Positions 27,032-36,404 of a DNA stretch of 64,000 nucleotides are shown here, in pieces (within the stretch, counting starts at the first letter, position 1; each line of letters starts with the position of its first letter). The stretch is taken from contig JAIBEY010000101.1 in the NCBI GenBank assembly GCA_019459525.1, positions 1 to 64,000 of the forward strand, read 5' to 3'. Source of the DNA: Prolixibacteraceae bacterium. GTDB lineage: Bacteria > Bacteroidota > Bacteroidia > Bacteroidales > Prolixibacteraceae. Both the position numbers and the translations under genes were made by a program. Below the pieces are notes generated by a model, which was given only the letters and a program-made list of their open reading frames with translations, was not told the origin of the DNA and did not search any database.

Positions 27032-27107
27032 ATGTACTATTAAAAGAATTTAAAAATTCAGCGCAATTCATCGAATTTCGAAAACAAATTTGATGAATTC
27101 TTAAATG

Positions 27108-27115
27108 CAAATGTA
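27108..27115 (-). promoter_or_regulatory. putative -7 element (TACATTTG) of the ROK gene
   Basis: Exact match to TAnnTTTG on minus, 76 nt upstream of the ROK start codon. No clear -33 TTTG box is present at the usual distance. Confidence 0.45.
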
Positions 27116-27271
27116 CCGAATTTGATCTGAAACGAAAGGATTAAAGATAATATAAATCATAGCCCAAATCAGGACGTTTTGAACATACGTTTAGGTAGAA
27201 AAACGCATTGTGCTGGAATTTTTACTCCTTTTCGAATAAACTTCACCTGAAATTTTAAACTGGTAACGGCT

Positions 27272-28273
27272 CTATGGCTGATACTCCGATTGATTCAAAA
27301 TTCCCTGGAAGTCCTTGTTATCCATTAAATCAGTCAATTTTACTTCAGGATGTTGTTTCATGTACGAACGAACAACCTGCCAACCAAGCCAAACACCGGT
27401 TCTAGCAGGCGATTCTTCGGTAAATGAAGCGGTAAACGGGCCATCATCTATAAACCGTTTAATGCTCATCCTATCCGTCGAATAAAGTTCCTTGTGTTCG
27501 GCCAGGTAAGTCCACATCCGTGCTTCGTTTTCTTTGCAAAAATCAAGCTGTTGTTTGGTAAAGCCAATTTTTATCGAATCATGTAGCTCTGGTACTATGG
27601 CATCCAAAAAATACATCAACTTTCCTTCATGAATCATATGGCTAAGCAGGTTATTGGAATTATCGGCTTTTGTCCATTCTGTTGCTGCCCAGGCATACAT
27701 TACTTCCGGGCAAATTCTTTGCGGATGCATGTTACGGCGCTTGTAGGTGGGTAATCCAAGTTGTTCGTAAAACGGGCTGTCGGTTCCCATATACTTATCG
27801 AGACTCACCCCGATCAGGTTTGTTGAAACAACCACGGACTGATTGAACCCGGAAATACAGGTATAAATAGCCGGAATTTCTTTCTGCGGAAAATAATGCT
27901 TGTAGTGTTTGAAAGCATTGGTTAAATCACTCCGAAACCTTATGGTGTCCACTTTTTCCGGAACAATTTTTACCAGTTTCCGGACAAGCAGCGTATCGGA
28001 AATAAACGAATAAAGCAATTCAGGAAAATTTTCCTGTTCGGTACCTCCAATTGAAATCATACGGTAAGTAAACACATCAAAGAATTCGCCATACGAACGT
28101 TTTAATTCCGGGATAGCCGCCCCAATTTGATCTTCATTTAACTTCAGCAGGTCAACATCCAGATGTTTAATTTTCAATTCTACTGGAACGTCTGATACAT
28201 TTACCTTCAATGGATTACGGATACAGGCAATCAAAACCAAAAACAGGAACACAAAGAAAAAAAATCGTTTCAT
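27272..28273 (-). CDS. gldB: GldB-type gliding motility lipoprotein
   Basis: A 333-aa lipoprotein (lipobox LIAC, Cys17) resembling GldB, which is needed in gliding Flavobacteriia and is also found in non-gliding members, where its role is unclear. Conserved stretches are HLDVDLLKLN, EIPAIYTCISGFNQSV, MHPQRICPEVMYAWA and HMIHEGKLMYFLDA; the family has a metalloprotease-like fold. I chose the ATG at 28273 because it starts the signal peptide; the frame open to 28396 adds an unlikely extension. It is divergent from the porin gene, with nadE close by, an order also seen in Flavobacteriia. Confidence 0.85.
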   Translation of the reverse strand: MKRFFFFVFLFLVLIACIRNPLKVNVSDVPVELKIKHLDVDLLKLNEDQIGAAIPELKRSYGEFFDVFTYRMISIGGTEQENFPELLYSFISDTLLVRKLVKIVPEKVDTIRFRSDLTNAFKHYKHYFPQKEIPAIYTCISGFNQSVVVSTNLIGVSLDKYMGTDSPFYEQLGLPTYKRRNMHPQRICPEVMYAWAATEWTKADNSNNLLSHMIHEGKLMYFLDAIVPELHDSIKIGFTKQQLDFCKENEARMWTYLAEHKELYSTDRMSIKRFIDDGPFTASFTEESPARTGVWLGWQVVRSYMKQHPEVKLTDLMDNKDFQGILNQSEYQP

Positions 28274-28352
28274 TCGGAAAAGTTTTGAGTAAGTACGCAT
28301 GACGTTCATTTTTATTGTCATTTTAAATATAAAATTCGAGATTTGCAAAAGA

Positions 28353-28360
28353 CAAAAATA
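28353..28360 (-). promoter_or_regulatory. putative -7 element (TATTTTTG) of gldB
   Basis: Exact TAnnTTTG match on minus, 79 nt upstream of the gldB start. A -33 box is not evident at normal spacing. Confidence 0.4.
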
Positions 28361-28408
28361 GACGATTCTTGCGTTATGAACTACTCCGGCAAACAAAACT
28401 AAAAACGT

Positions 28409-29074
28409 ATGAAACCATTCACTTTATTTTCTTTATTCATTTTCTTCCTCACAGTTACAGCATACAGCCAGAAAAATATACAACTCTCTTTTACCGGGAG
28501 TCCTTCGGTAAACTGGATGAGCACGACCAATCCGGATGCTGAAAACGGGAAAGCGATGCTTGGATACGATTTTGGCCTGAATGGCGATTTCTATTTTTCC
28601 AACAATCAAAGATACTCGCTGTTAACCGGATTGCAGATTTCGAACATCGGGGGAGAAATTTCATTTAGGCGCAGTTCTGATTTTTTGTTTTCAGGAAGTA
28701 TATTGCCTGGCATAAGCAAAATTAAATACCGGCTGCGCTATGTTGAAGTACCGCTGGCTATTAAACTAAAAACAGATCAGTTTCACCGAACCAAATACTG
28801 GGGACAATTCGGGTTGGCTACCATGATAAATATTGACTCCAAAGCCGACAGTAACGACGGAACCCTGAAGAAAGCCAGCATTAACGATGAAGTGCAATTG
28901 TTTAATCTGGCCATGATTATTGGCGCGGGCTTCGACTTTGATTTGGGAGGAAGTAATGCAGTAACTGCCGGACTGGTTTTCCAGAATGGACTTATGGATG
29001 TGACTACCAACAACGCCTTTTCTGATAAAACGATAATCAATTCGATAAAACTGAAAATCGGCCTGATCTTTTAA
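28409..29074 (+). CDS. outer-membrane beta-barrel protein (PorT/porin-like)
   Basis: A 221-aa protein with a signal peptide (cleaved near AYSQ) and alternating strands typical of a small eight-stranded barrel: MLGYDFGLNGDFYF, RYSLLTGLQIS, YRLRYVEVPLAIKL and a C-terminal strand ending in the aromatic LIF. YVEVPLAIK is a hallmark of the PorT-like barrel family. It is divergent from gldB and followed by nadE after a 240-nt gap. A role in secretion is possible by family name but not shown. Confidence 0.75.
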   Translation: MKPFTLFSLFIFFLTVTAYSQKNIQLSFTGSPSVNWMSTTNPDAENGKAMLGYDFGLNGDFYFSNNQRYSLLTGLQISNIGGEISFRRSSDFLFSGSILPGISKIKYRLRYVEVPLAIKLKTDQFHRTKYWGQFGLATMINIDSKADSNDGTLKKASINDEVQLFNLAMIIGAGFDFDLGGSNAVTAGLVFQNGLMDVTTNNAFSDKTIINSIKLKIGLIF

Positions 29075-29170
29075 AACAAGACATATGAAACGAGCCATGA
29101 GAATTACTTCTCACACAGGAGGATGATTATTGGCGAGTTCCATCTGGCAATTAAAAAACAAATTATAAAC

Positions 29171-29314
29171 AGATGAAACGAACATGCCGCGAAATTAATT
29201 TTAAAGGTGGCAGCACAAAAAGAAATGAAAATAGTGTTCGAAGTGGAGATCTCCTGACATGAGAGTTCCATGTGAACGTACAGACATTCAATTTATTAAC
29301 ACCATTATTTTCAC
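29171..29314 (+). repeat. 144-nt leader element upstream of nadE, paralogous to 62644-62787
   Basis: The first 50 nt match the first 50 nt of the element at 62644 at 41 of 50 positions. Both elements are exactly 144 nt and both end at the start codon of the next gene. Over the full length about 60 percent of positions match with no gap. TGCC(G/A)C at 29185 can pair with GTGGCA at 29207, and the same stem forms in the other copy. A 29-codon frame (29173-29262) starts inside. A partial third copy with ATGAAACGA and GAGTTCCAT lies at 29085-29146. Confidence 0.6.
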
Positions 29315-30958
29315 ATGAAAATTGCAATTGCACAACTCAACTACCATATTGGGAATTTTGAACTCAATTCGTCAAAAATTATCGATTGCATTCGGAAATC
29401 GAAAACCGAAGGAGCCGAACTGGTTGTTTTTTCGGAGCTTTCGGTAACGGGCTATTACCCACACGATTTGCTCGAACGTAAAGAGTTTATTGAACAAGCG
29501 CACCAAACGCTGCAACAAATCGCCACGTACTGCAACGGAATTGCAGCAATAGTCGGAGGGCCAAGCATCAACCCCGAACCCCGGGGCAAGAAACTCTTTA
29601 ACTCGGCATTTTTCATGTACAATGGGGCCATTCAGCATGTGGTAAACAAATCGCTGCTTCCTACCTATGATATTTTTGATGAATACCGCCATTTCGAGCC
29701 CAACAAGAATTTTTCGGTTATCGAATTTAGCGGTAAAAAACTGGCCATCACCATTTGCGAAGACCTTTGGGACGAGCAGGAAACGCAAAACGAGTTTGGC
29801 CGCGAAAAACTTTATCAGCTCTCTCCGCTTAAAGAACTTTCAGCCCTTCAGCCCGATTTGGTTATCAACCTTTCGGCCTCACCGTTTTCGTACAACCAGG
29901 AAAACTGGCGGAAAAATATTCTGGTTAAAAATGCCATCAACTACCAGCTCCCTATATTGTATGTCAATCAGGTTGGGGCGCAAACCGAACTGGTTTTCGA
30001 TGGCGGATCTTTTTACCTCGATAAATCAGGCGAAATTCACGAAGAGTTGAAGTATTTCGAAGAAGATTTCCGCATAATTGATACGGAAACCAAGGTTCAG
30101 AACCTTCAGCCCAAGACCGAATACATCGAAAAAATATATGAAGCACTGATTTTGGGAATTCGCGACTATTTCGGCAAAATGGGCTTTAAAAAAGCTACAC
30201 TGGGTTTATCCGGGGGAATTGATTCGGCATTGGTTCTTGTGTTAGCTGTTGAAGCACTGGGTAAAGAGAATGTCCGGGTGTTGCTGATGCCCTCGCGTTA
30301 TTCGTCTGACCACAGTATCGATGATGCGGTACAACTGGCAAAAAATCTGGATATTCAGTACGAAATTATCCCTATACAGCCAATGGTCGATCGTTTTGAA
30401 GAAAGCCTTTCCGGAGTGTTTGCAGGCTTATCCAGCGACATTACCGAAGAGAATATCCAGGCACGCACCCGGGGGATTTTGCTGATGGCCATTTCGAATA
30501 AATTTGGAAATATTTTGCTGAATACCACCAACAAAAGCGAATGCGCTGTGGGCTACGGAACTCTTTACGGCGATATGAACGGAGGCTTGTCGATACTGGG
30601 AGATGTTTATAAAACAGATATTTTTAAAATGGCGCGCTGGATTAACCGCAACCGCGAAATTATTCCGGTTAATACCATCGTAAAACCACCTTCGGCTGAA
30701 CTAAGGCCCGATCAGAAAGACTCCGACTCCCTACCCGACTACGACATGCTGGATCGGATTCTGTTCGATTATATTGAGCTAAATCTTTCGCCTGCCGAGA
30801 TTATCGCCAAAGGGTTTGACGAAACCACTGTACTGCGAACGGTGAAAATGGTGAACAACAACGAATATAAACGATTTCAGGCACCACCCATTCTCCGAAT
30901 AAGTTCCAAAGCTTTCGGATTTGGCCGCCGGATGCCTTTAGTGGCAAGATATTCCTGA
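29315..30958 (+). CDS. nadE: glutamine-dependent NAD+ synthetase
   Basis: Converts deamido-NAD to NAD using glutamine-derived ammonia; cytosolic. The 547-aa protein has an N-terminal nitrilase-type glutaminase with Glu in FSELSVTGYYP, Lys in KSLLPTYD and Cys in ICEDLWD, then a synthetase domain with the ATP loop GLSGGIDSALV, and NTTNKSE and YGTLYGDMNGG further on. The length fits the bacterial two-domain form. The gene is preceded by the 144-nt leader element shared with the kinase gene at the right end. It lies near gldB, as in Flavobacteriia. Confidence 0.95.
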   Translation: MKIAIAQLNYHIGNFELNSSKIIDCIRKSKTEGAELVVFSELSVTGYYPHDLLERKEFIEQAHQTLQQIATYCNGIAAIVGGPSINPEPRGKKLFNSAFFMYNGAIQHVVNKSLLPTYDIFDEYRHFEPNKNFSVIEFSGKKLAITICEDLWDEQETQNEFGREKLYQLSPLKELSALQPDLVINLSASPFSYNQENWRKNILVKNAINYQLPILYVNQVGAQTELVFDGGSFYLDKSGEIHEELKYFEEDFRIIDTETKVQNLQPKTEYIEKIYEALILGIRDYFGKMGFKKATLGLSGGIDSALVLVLAVEALGKENVRVLLMPSRYSSDHSIDDAVQLAKNLDIQYEIIPIQPMVDRFEESLSGVFAGLSSDITEENIQARTRGILLMAISNKFGNILLNTTNKSECAVGYGTLYGDMNGGLSILGDVYKTDIFKMARWINRNREIIPVNTIVKPPSAELRPDQKDSDSLPDYDMLDRILFDYIELNLSPAEIIAKGFDETTVLRTVKMVNNNEYKRFQAPPILRISSKAFGFGRRMPLVARYS

Positions 30959-31056
30959 TTTTTGATGAAATTTTGACGAATACATTCAAAAAAGGTGATG
31001 ATTTTGCCGGAAAATGAAAATAAATGACCCAAATTTTCTTATTTGGCAAATTTACT

Positions 31057-31064
31057 TAACTTTG
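31057..31064 (+). promoter_or_regulatory. -7 element (TAACTTTG) of the Crp-family gene
   Basis: Exact TAnnTTTG match, 28 nt before the start codon at 31093. A TTTG box at 31042 is closer than the standard spacing and a weaker TTTT lies further up, so the -33 element is uncertain. Confidence 0.5.
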
Positions 31065-31092
31065 ATGCTGCAGAACATGTAAATTTATTTCT

Positions 31093-31794
31093 ATGCCGAG
31101 CCATGAAATGGGAATGAAAGAAGTTTTTGAAAATCCAAAATCAATTTTCAGCGCACTAACTTCTGAAGAAAAAGAGGATTTGCAGAACCATCTGAATTTA
31201 GCTTATTACAAGAAAAATGAATTCATTTTCAAAGAAGGAGAAAAACCAACTGGTTTTTTGTTCCTTTTCGATGGAAAAGTTATTATTTACAAAGAAGGCG
31301 TAGGCGGCCGCGAGCAAATCATCCGCATGACCAAACCTCTCGGATTAATCGGATACCGGGCTCTGTTGGCCGAAGAATTGCACATTGGTTCTGCAATCGC
31401 ACTCGAAGATTCAACTGTTGGCGTAATTTCTCCGGAATACCTGCACAATAAGCTACTCAAAAACCCCAGTTTCTCGTTTCGGCTGATTCAAAAATTAGCC
31501 CGCGAACTTGGTTTTTCGAATATGCGAACGGTAACACTTACCCAAAAACATATCCGTGGCCGGTTGGCCGAGTCGTTGCTTCTGCTGAAAGAAAAGTACG
31601 GGTGGGAAAACGATGGGGCTACCCTGAAAGTTTATCTTTCAAGGGAGGACATTGCTAACCTGTCGAACATGACCACATCGAATGCTATCCGTACATTATC
31701 GACCTTTGCCGGCGAAAAAGTGATTGCCATTGATGGCCGAAAAATCAGGATTCTCGACATCCACCGTCTGGAAAAAATCAGCAAACTGGGATAG
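31093..31794 (+). CDS. Crp/Fnr-family transcriptional regulator
   Basis: A 233-aa regulator. An N-terminal cyclic-nucleotide-binding-type beta-barrel (KKNEFIFKEGEKPTG, GLIGYRALLAEE) is joined by a long helix to a C-terminal helix-turn-helix with SREDIANLSNMTTSNAIRTL. No cluster of cysteines is present, so it is not an Fe-S Fnr sensor. Its ligand is unknown. It is monocistronic with its own -7 element; the upstream neighbour is nadE and the downstream gene is convergent. Confidence 0.87.
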   Translation: MPSHEMGMKEVFENPKSIFSALTSEEKEDLQNHLNLAYYKKNEFIFKEGEKPTGFLFLFDGKVIIYKEGVGGREQIIRMTKPLGLIGYRALLAEELHIGSAIALEDSTVGVISPEYLHNKLLKNPSFSFRLIQKLARELGFSNMRTVTLTQKHIRGRLAESLLLLKEKYGWENDGATLKVYLSREDIANLSNMTTSNAIRTLSTFAGEKVIAIDGRKIRILDIHRLEKISKLG

Positions 31795-31892
31795 AAAAAG
31801 TTACGGGTTCAAGTTTCGGGGTTACCCTGAACTCACTTCTCGTAACTCACAAAAATTCTTCTGAATTCTGAGACTGACCACTGAAAACTTTC

Positions 31893-34373
31893 CTATTCCT
31901 GCAAATACACCCGTTTCACCCGTTGCGAGATTCCGGTAAGTATTTCGTAGGGAATAGTCCCAATTGTTTCGGCAATTTTGCTCACCAAAATATGTTCACC
32001 CATCAGTTCCACTTCATCGCCAACAGCAGCATGCAAACCTGTAACGTCAATCATGCACATGTCCATGCAAATATTTCCAATTACCGGAACAATCTGCCCC
32101 TTTACATATACCCAACCAACACCATTGCTTAAACGTCGGTCGTAACCATCGGCATAGCCAATAGGTAAAACTGCAATTTCGGCATCATTATTTACCTTGC
32201 CTTTACGCCCATAACCAACCGTTTCGCCAGCCTTAATCCGGCGGATTTGCGAAATACAGGTTTTTAACCGGCTAATGCTTCGTATCTGTTCATTTCCGCT
32301 GGCGCTTACTCCGTACAACCCGATTCCCAATCGCACCATTTCGAACTGGTATTCCGGGAAACGTTCTATTCCGGCCGAATTCAAAATATGCCTGAAGGTT
32401 TTGTAAGGCAGCTTTGCTGTAATAATTGAAGTAAGCTTGAGAAATCGTTCGATTTGGCTAATCGTAAAATCATCATGAACGGCTTCGTCAGCTCCTGCAA
32501 GGTGCGAAAAAACGGAACGGACGACCATCTGTTCCTGCATCAGCAACTTTTCAGTCAGTCGTTCAACTTTATCAGCCGAATCAAAACCAAGCCGGTGCAT
32601 TCCGGTATCCAGTTTCAGGTGAATCGGATATTTAATTACCGCATGTTGCTGAAGCACTTTCCAAAATGAATCAAAAATATCTTCGGAATAAATATTGGGT
32701 TCGAGCCGGAATTCAATCATGCTCTCAAAACTATGCTCTTCCGGATTCATGACCACAATAGGCAAATCGACACCCGCCTGCCGAAGTTCAATGCCTTCGT
32801 CGGCAACGGCTACTGCCAAATAATCGACCTTATGAAACTGAAGAATCCGGGCAATTTCGGCCATTCCGCTTCCGTACGAAAAAGCCTTCACCATCACCAT
32901 TATTTTGGTTTCCGGCAGAATGGCTGAACGAAAGAAATTCAGGTTCCCGATCAGTACATTCAAGTCGATCTCCAAAACCGTTTGATGATATTTTTTCTGA
33001 AGTACCGAGGAAATCAATTCAAAATGAAAATCACGTGCACCTTTCAGCAAAATGCACTCCTGTTTATAATCAGCCGCCTGAAACGATTCCAGGAACAACT
33101 CGGTTGATTCGTAAAACGAGGAAGGCAACCCGAAGAATTGGGCATACGTTTTAATTTTTGATCCAATGCCAATCAAACGGTTGGTTTTATTTAACTGAAG
33201 CAACCGTGCCACTTCCTGATACAATTGTTCGTCGGGAATACCTGCCTGCTGAATATCTGACAGGATCACTGTTTTTTGCAAATACGGCAGTCTGGCATGG
33301 TTATTTAAAAATGCCAGAGCAATTTGAAGCGAGTTGATATCCGAATTGTAATAGTCGTTAATCAGCAAACAATTGTTTATACCATCCTTCATTTCCAAAC
33401 GCATTGCCACGGGCTGCAAGTTGCTGAATAATTCAGGCATTGAAGGCCTGGCATAATGCAGAGACAGAATAAAAGCCAAACAATGCCCAACATTTTCCAA
33501 ACTCGCTTCATCCTGAAATGGCACCTTGATTTGGTAGTTCAGCCCATCAAATTCGGCTAAAATCTCCACCCCACCATCAATTTCGTTTTTCCTGAAATAC
33601 AAATCAGCCCGTTCGTCGGTAAACGACCAGGCCCAGAGTTTCGTTTCAGGATGAATTGAATTGCGAACAATTTCGGAAGCTACCAAAGCCTGATCTTTGC
33701 AATAAATGAGTGATTTACACGAGCCAAATAATTTCAGTTTTTCAACCAGCTTTTCCTCTTTCGATGTAAAATTCTCCTGATGAGCTTCACCGATGTTTGT
33801 TAAAATACCAATCGTTGGCTTAATAATCTCATACAAATGAACCATCTCGCCCGGTTTCGAAATTCCTGCCTCAAAAATGGCCAGTTCGTAATCCCGACTT
33901 AAGTTCCAAACCGAAAGCGGAACTCCCACCTGCGAGTTATAACTTTTCGGACTCCGGATAACGGCCCAATCGCGCAACAATTCGAAAAGCCATTCTTTTA
34001 CGATTGTTTTACCATTGCTCCCGGTAATTCCTACCACCGGAATATCAAATTGTGCCCGGTGCCAGGCCGCCAGATTTTGCAATGCTTTCACGGTATCGGG
34101 CACGACAATAAAACAGCAACGGTCAAACTTGCCAAACTCATTCGAATAATCGGAAACCACGAAAGTCTTAACGCCCAGGTGAACCAAATCGGCCACATAA
34201 CGATGACCGTCGTTCCGTTCGCTTTTCAACGCAAAAAACAGCGTCGATTCCGGATCAAAAATAGTCCTGCTATCGATCGAAACGGAGGAAATCAGATGTT
34301 CGGTTTGCGTGTCGGAAAAGTAAAGTTCACCGTTTACAATTTCTGAAACCTGACGGATTGAAAGAATGGGCAT
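31893..34373 (-). CDS. bifunctional MurF ligase / alanine racemase
   Basis: An 826-aa fusion typical of Bacteroidota. Residues 1 to about 450 are MurF, which adds D-Ala-D-Ala to UDP-MurNAc-tripeptide; the ATP loop is GITGSNGKTIVKEW. Residues from about 460 are PLP-dependent alanine racemase, making D-alanine; the PLP lysine is in MVKAFSYGSG, and GYGRKGKV, GYADGYDR and NICMDMCMIDVT are family blocks. Both activities supply the same peptidoglycan step. The start codon overlaps the tdk stop by one base (TAATG), so the genes are translationally coupled. Confidence 0.95.
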   Translation of the reverse strand: MPILSIRQVSEIVNGELYFSDTQTEHLISSVSIDSRTIFDPESTLFFALKSERNDGHRYVADLVHLGVKTFVVSDYSNEFGKFDRCCFIVVPDTVKALQNLAAWHRAQFDIPVVGITGSNGKTIVKEWLFELLRDWAVIRSPKSYNSQVGVPLSVWNLSRDYELAIFEAGISKPGEMVHLYEIIKPTIGILTNIGEAHQENFTSKEEKLVEKLKLFGSCKSLIYCKDQALVASEIVRNSIHPETKLWAWSFTDERADLYFRKNEIDGGVEILAEFDGLNYQIKVPFQDEASLENVGHCLAFILSLHYARPSMPELFSNLQPVAMRLEMKDGINNCLLINDYYNSDINSLQIALAFLNNHARLPYLQKTVILSDIQQAGIPDEQLYQEVARLLQLNKTNRLIGIGSKIKTYAQFFGLPSSFYESTELFLESFQAADYKQECILLKGARDFHFELISSVLQKKYHQTVLEIDLNVLIGNLNFFRSAILPETKIMVMVKAFSYGSGMAEIARILQFHKVDYLAVAVADEGIELRQAGVDLPIVVMNPEEHSFESMIEFRLEPNIYSEDIFDSFWKVLQQHAVIKYPIHLKLDTGMHRLGFDSADKVERLTEKLLMQEQMVVRSVFSHLAGADEAVHDDFTISQIERFLKLTSIITAKLPYKTFRHILNSAGIERFPEYQFEMVRLGIGLYGVSASGNEQIRSISRLKTCISQIRRIKAGETVGYGRKGKVNNDAEIAVLPIGYADGYDRRLSNGVGWVYVKGQIVPVIGNICMDMCMIDVTGLHAAVGDEVELMGEHILVSKIAETIGTIPYEILTGISQRVKRVYLQE

Positions 34374-34948
34374 TATCGGATAGCTTTAGTGTAACACGAA
34401 CGACATAAAGGTTCATACTCATCTTTTTCTCCCAGGAGAACCAATTTGTCGGCTTTCGAGAACCGATGTGAGAACTGGGCGACATCGCCACATCTCATAC
34501 AAATTGCATGAACTTTGGTAATATGATCGGCAACGGCCATTAATCCGGGAATCGGACCAAACGGTTTACCTTTAAAATCCATATCCAATCCCGCAATAAT
34601 CACCCTTATGCCCATGTTGGCCAGCGATACGGTTACATCAATTAACCCGTTATCAAAAAACTGAGCTTCATCAATACCAATTACATCCACATCGCCGGTC
34701 AGGAGCATAATATTACCCGAATTCTCGACCGGAGTACTCAAAATCGAATTTTCGTCATGAGAAACAACTTCGGCAACCGAATACCGGGTATCCATGGCCG
34801 GTTTAAAAATTTCGACTTTCAATTTGGCAATCTTAGCCCGCTTCAGTCTTCTGATTAATTCTTCTGTTTTACCTGAAAACATTGAGCCTGCAATGACTTC
34901 AATACTGCCGGTCTTTTTTTGTCTGTCGATGCCCCTTTCAATAAACAT
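34373..34948 (-). CDS. tdk: thymidine kinase
   Basis: A 191-aa cytosolic enzyme phosphorylating thymidine in the salvage pathway. The Walker A loop is [14 protein letters not shown], Walker B is IGIDEAQFF, and zinc-binding cysteines lie in CMRCGDV and CRSC near the C-terminus. The length is typical of the TK1-like family. It is the first gene before murF-alr, with a one-base overlap, and is divergent from the acidic-protein gene; the 168-nt region between them must hold both promoters, but neither shows a clear -7 match. Confidence 0.95.
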   Translation of the reverse strand: MFIERGIDRQKKTGSIEVIAGSMFSGKTEELIRRLKRAKIAKLKVEIFKPAMDTRYSVAEVVSHDENSILSTPVENSGNIMLLTGDVDVIGIDEAQFFDNGLIDVTVSLANMGIRVIIAGLDMDFKGKPFGPIPGLMAVADHITKVHAICMRCGDVAQFSHRFSKADKLVLLGEKDEYEPLCRSCYTKAIR

Positions 34949-35116
34949 GTAGGTTATATGCTAAAGATTTTTGTACTTTTACCTGCTTAAAATATACTGA
35001 ATTGATTGAGAAACCAGATGTTTCGGAAATCGAATACCAGTATGGAAAGCAAAGATAAATTTAAATCTTTACCGAAATAAAACAGCTTGAATTACCGATT
35101 AAAATCAAAAATAAAA

Positions 35117-36292
35117 ATGAACAAACTTAAATTGGTGCAGATCATTGTAAAAGATCTGGATGAACTAAAAATCCTGACTCAGGAAATTGCCGAATCGGAG
35201 AACGATTCACCCATATTTGTTGATCTTGCCTTGAGCAGGGCAAATCTGATCTGTCAGGAAATTAAATTGCTTCGCAAATTTTCGGAGAATGCAGACTCAC
35301 TGGCAGAATCTGATGACGATGAGGAAGATGAAGTTTCGGATCTTCATTTCCCGGATCCTGAACTTGAAATTTTAAATCCGGAAGCCCAACCGGCCGTTCC
35401 TGACGATGAAAAAATACTTCCCGAAGCGATTGAAGAAGAGGTGAACGATGAAGCCGACACTGACATTCCGGAGATCGATTATCCAGAGCCTGAATTTGAG
35501 ATTTCGGAACCAGAAGAACATCTCCCGGAAAGCGCTGATGATATTGAAGAAGAGGAGGATGTGGTTTATGACTCAGATCTGGACGAAGAAGAGGAGGAGG
35601 ATTTTGATGAGAACGTGGAACTTGAAGAGGAAGAAGAATCCGCTGCACCTGAAGAAACAGAATCAGACGATTTGATTGAATTAGACGAGGAGGCAATTGT
35701 TGAAGACAGCGAACCCGAGGATAATGCAGAAACAGAGAACGAAAAAGCTCATGAAATCACTACGCAGCAAACAGCGGCACAGTTTAGCGAGCTAAAAACA
35801 GAAATGGCATCCGGAATTCGCGAGATTCATATGGAAGATTTGGATGATGAAGAAAATGATCCGATGCAGTTTTCGCCCATTGAAAATAGAACCACCCGTC
35901 CGGTAATGCGTGAAATACCCAAGCCCGAAATACCCAAACCTGAAATTTTGGAGACTGAGAATGCTGCACCCGAAAAATTGGTTGTTGGTGAAACGTTCCA
36001 GAAAGAACGTTCGCTCAATGATGCGATGGGCGAAAACAAATCGTCTGAATCGAGTTTAGGTAATGGTCCGATAGCTAGCCTGCGCGCAGCAATCGGGCTC
36101 AACGACCGGTTTCTTTTCATTCGCGAAATCTTCGCTAACAATACCGACAAATACAATACGATTATCGACCAGCTCGATAAACTCGAAACGATACAGCAGG
36201 CGGTTGAATATCTGAAAGCCAATTTAACCCTGGAGAAAAATCAGACAAGCTTAAAATTTGTTGAGCTATTAAAACGCCGTTTCAGTAAATAA
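35117..36292 (+). CDS. strongly acidic protein with conserved C-terminal domain, unknown function
   Basis: A 391-aa cytosolic protein. Residues 1-60 are a charged helical start (KLKLVQIIVKDLDELK). The middle, about 65-245, is very rich in Glu and Asp, with long runs, and probably disordered. The last 95 residues (DAMGENK, RAAIGLNDRFLFIREIF) form a helical domain widespread in Bacteroidota with no known function. I chose the ATG at 35117 over a TTG at 35087. It is followed by a hairpin and then rsmI. Polyacidic proteins of this kind can bind cations or basic proteins, but that is only a guess. Confidence 0.7.
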   Translation: MNKLKLVQIIVKDLDELKILTQEIAESENDSPIFVDLALSRANLICQEIKLLRKFSENADSLAESDDDEEDEVSDLHFPDPELEILNPEAQPAVPDDEKILPEAIEEEVNDEADTDIPEIDYPEPEFEISEPEEHLPESADDIEEEEDVVYDSDLDEEEEEDFDENVELEEEEESAAPEETESDDLIELDEEAIVEDSEPEDNAETENEKAHEITTQQTAAQFSELKTEMASGIREIHMEDLDDEENDPMQFSPIENRTTRPVMREIPKPEIPKPEILETENAAPEKLVVGETFQKERSLNDAMGENKSSESSLGNGPIASLRAAIGLNDRFLFIREIFANNTDKYNTIIDQLDKLETIQQAVEYLKANLTLEKNQTSLKFVELLKRRFSK

Positions 36293-36307
36293 AATATGTT
36301 TAAATTT

Positions 36308-36345
36308 CCTTCGGGAGCAATGCCCGATTTCTTTGCTCCCGAAGG
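36308..36345 (+). terminator. hairpin after the acidic-protein gene
   Basis: A perfect 13-bp stem (36308-36320 with 36333-36345) and a 12-nt loop. There is no T-run after it, so it may stall or protect mRNA rather than act as a strict intrinsic terminator. Confidence 0.5.
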
Positions 36346-36404
36346 GTATAAAACCAGTTAACAATTACCACAAGCTGGCTCATCAACGTTAAACCTCAAA
36401 AAAT

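Noticed and set aside
29085-29127. 13-codon peptide gene after the porin gene
   Set aside because: Too short and better explained as a partial copy of the leader element.
35262-35696. 144-codon open frame on minus
   Set aside because: It is the complement of the Glu/Asp-rich repeats of the acidic protein, which gives low-complexity frames.
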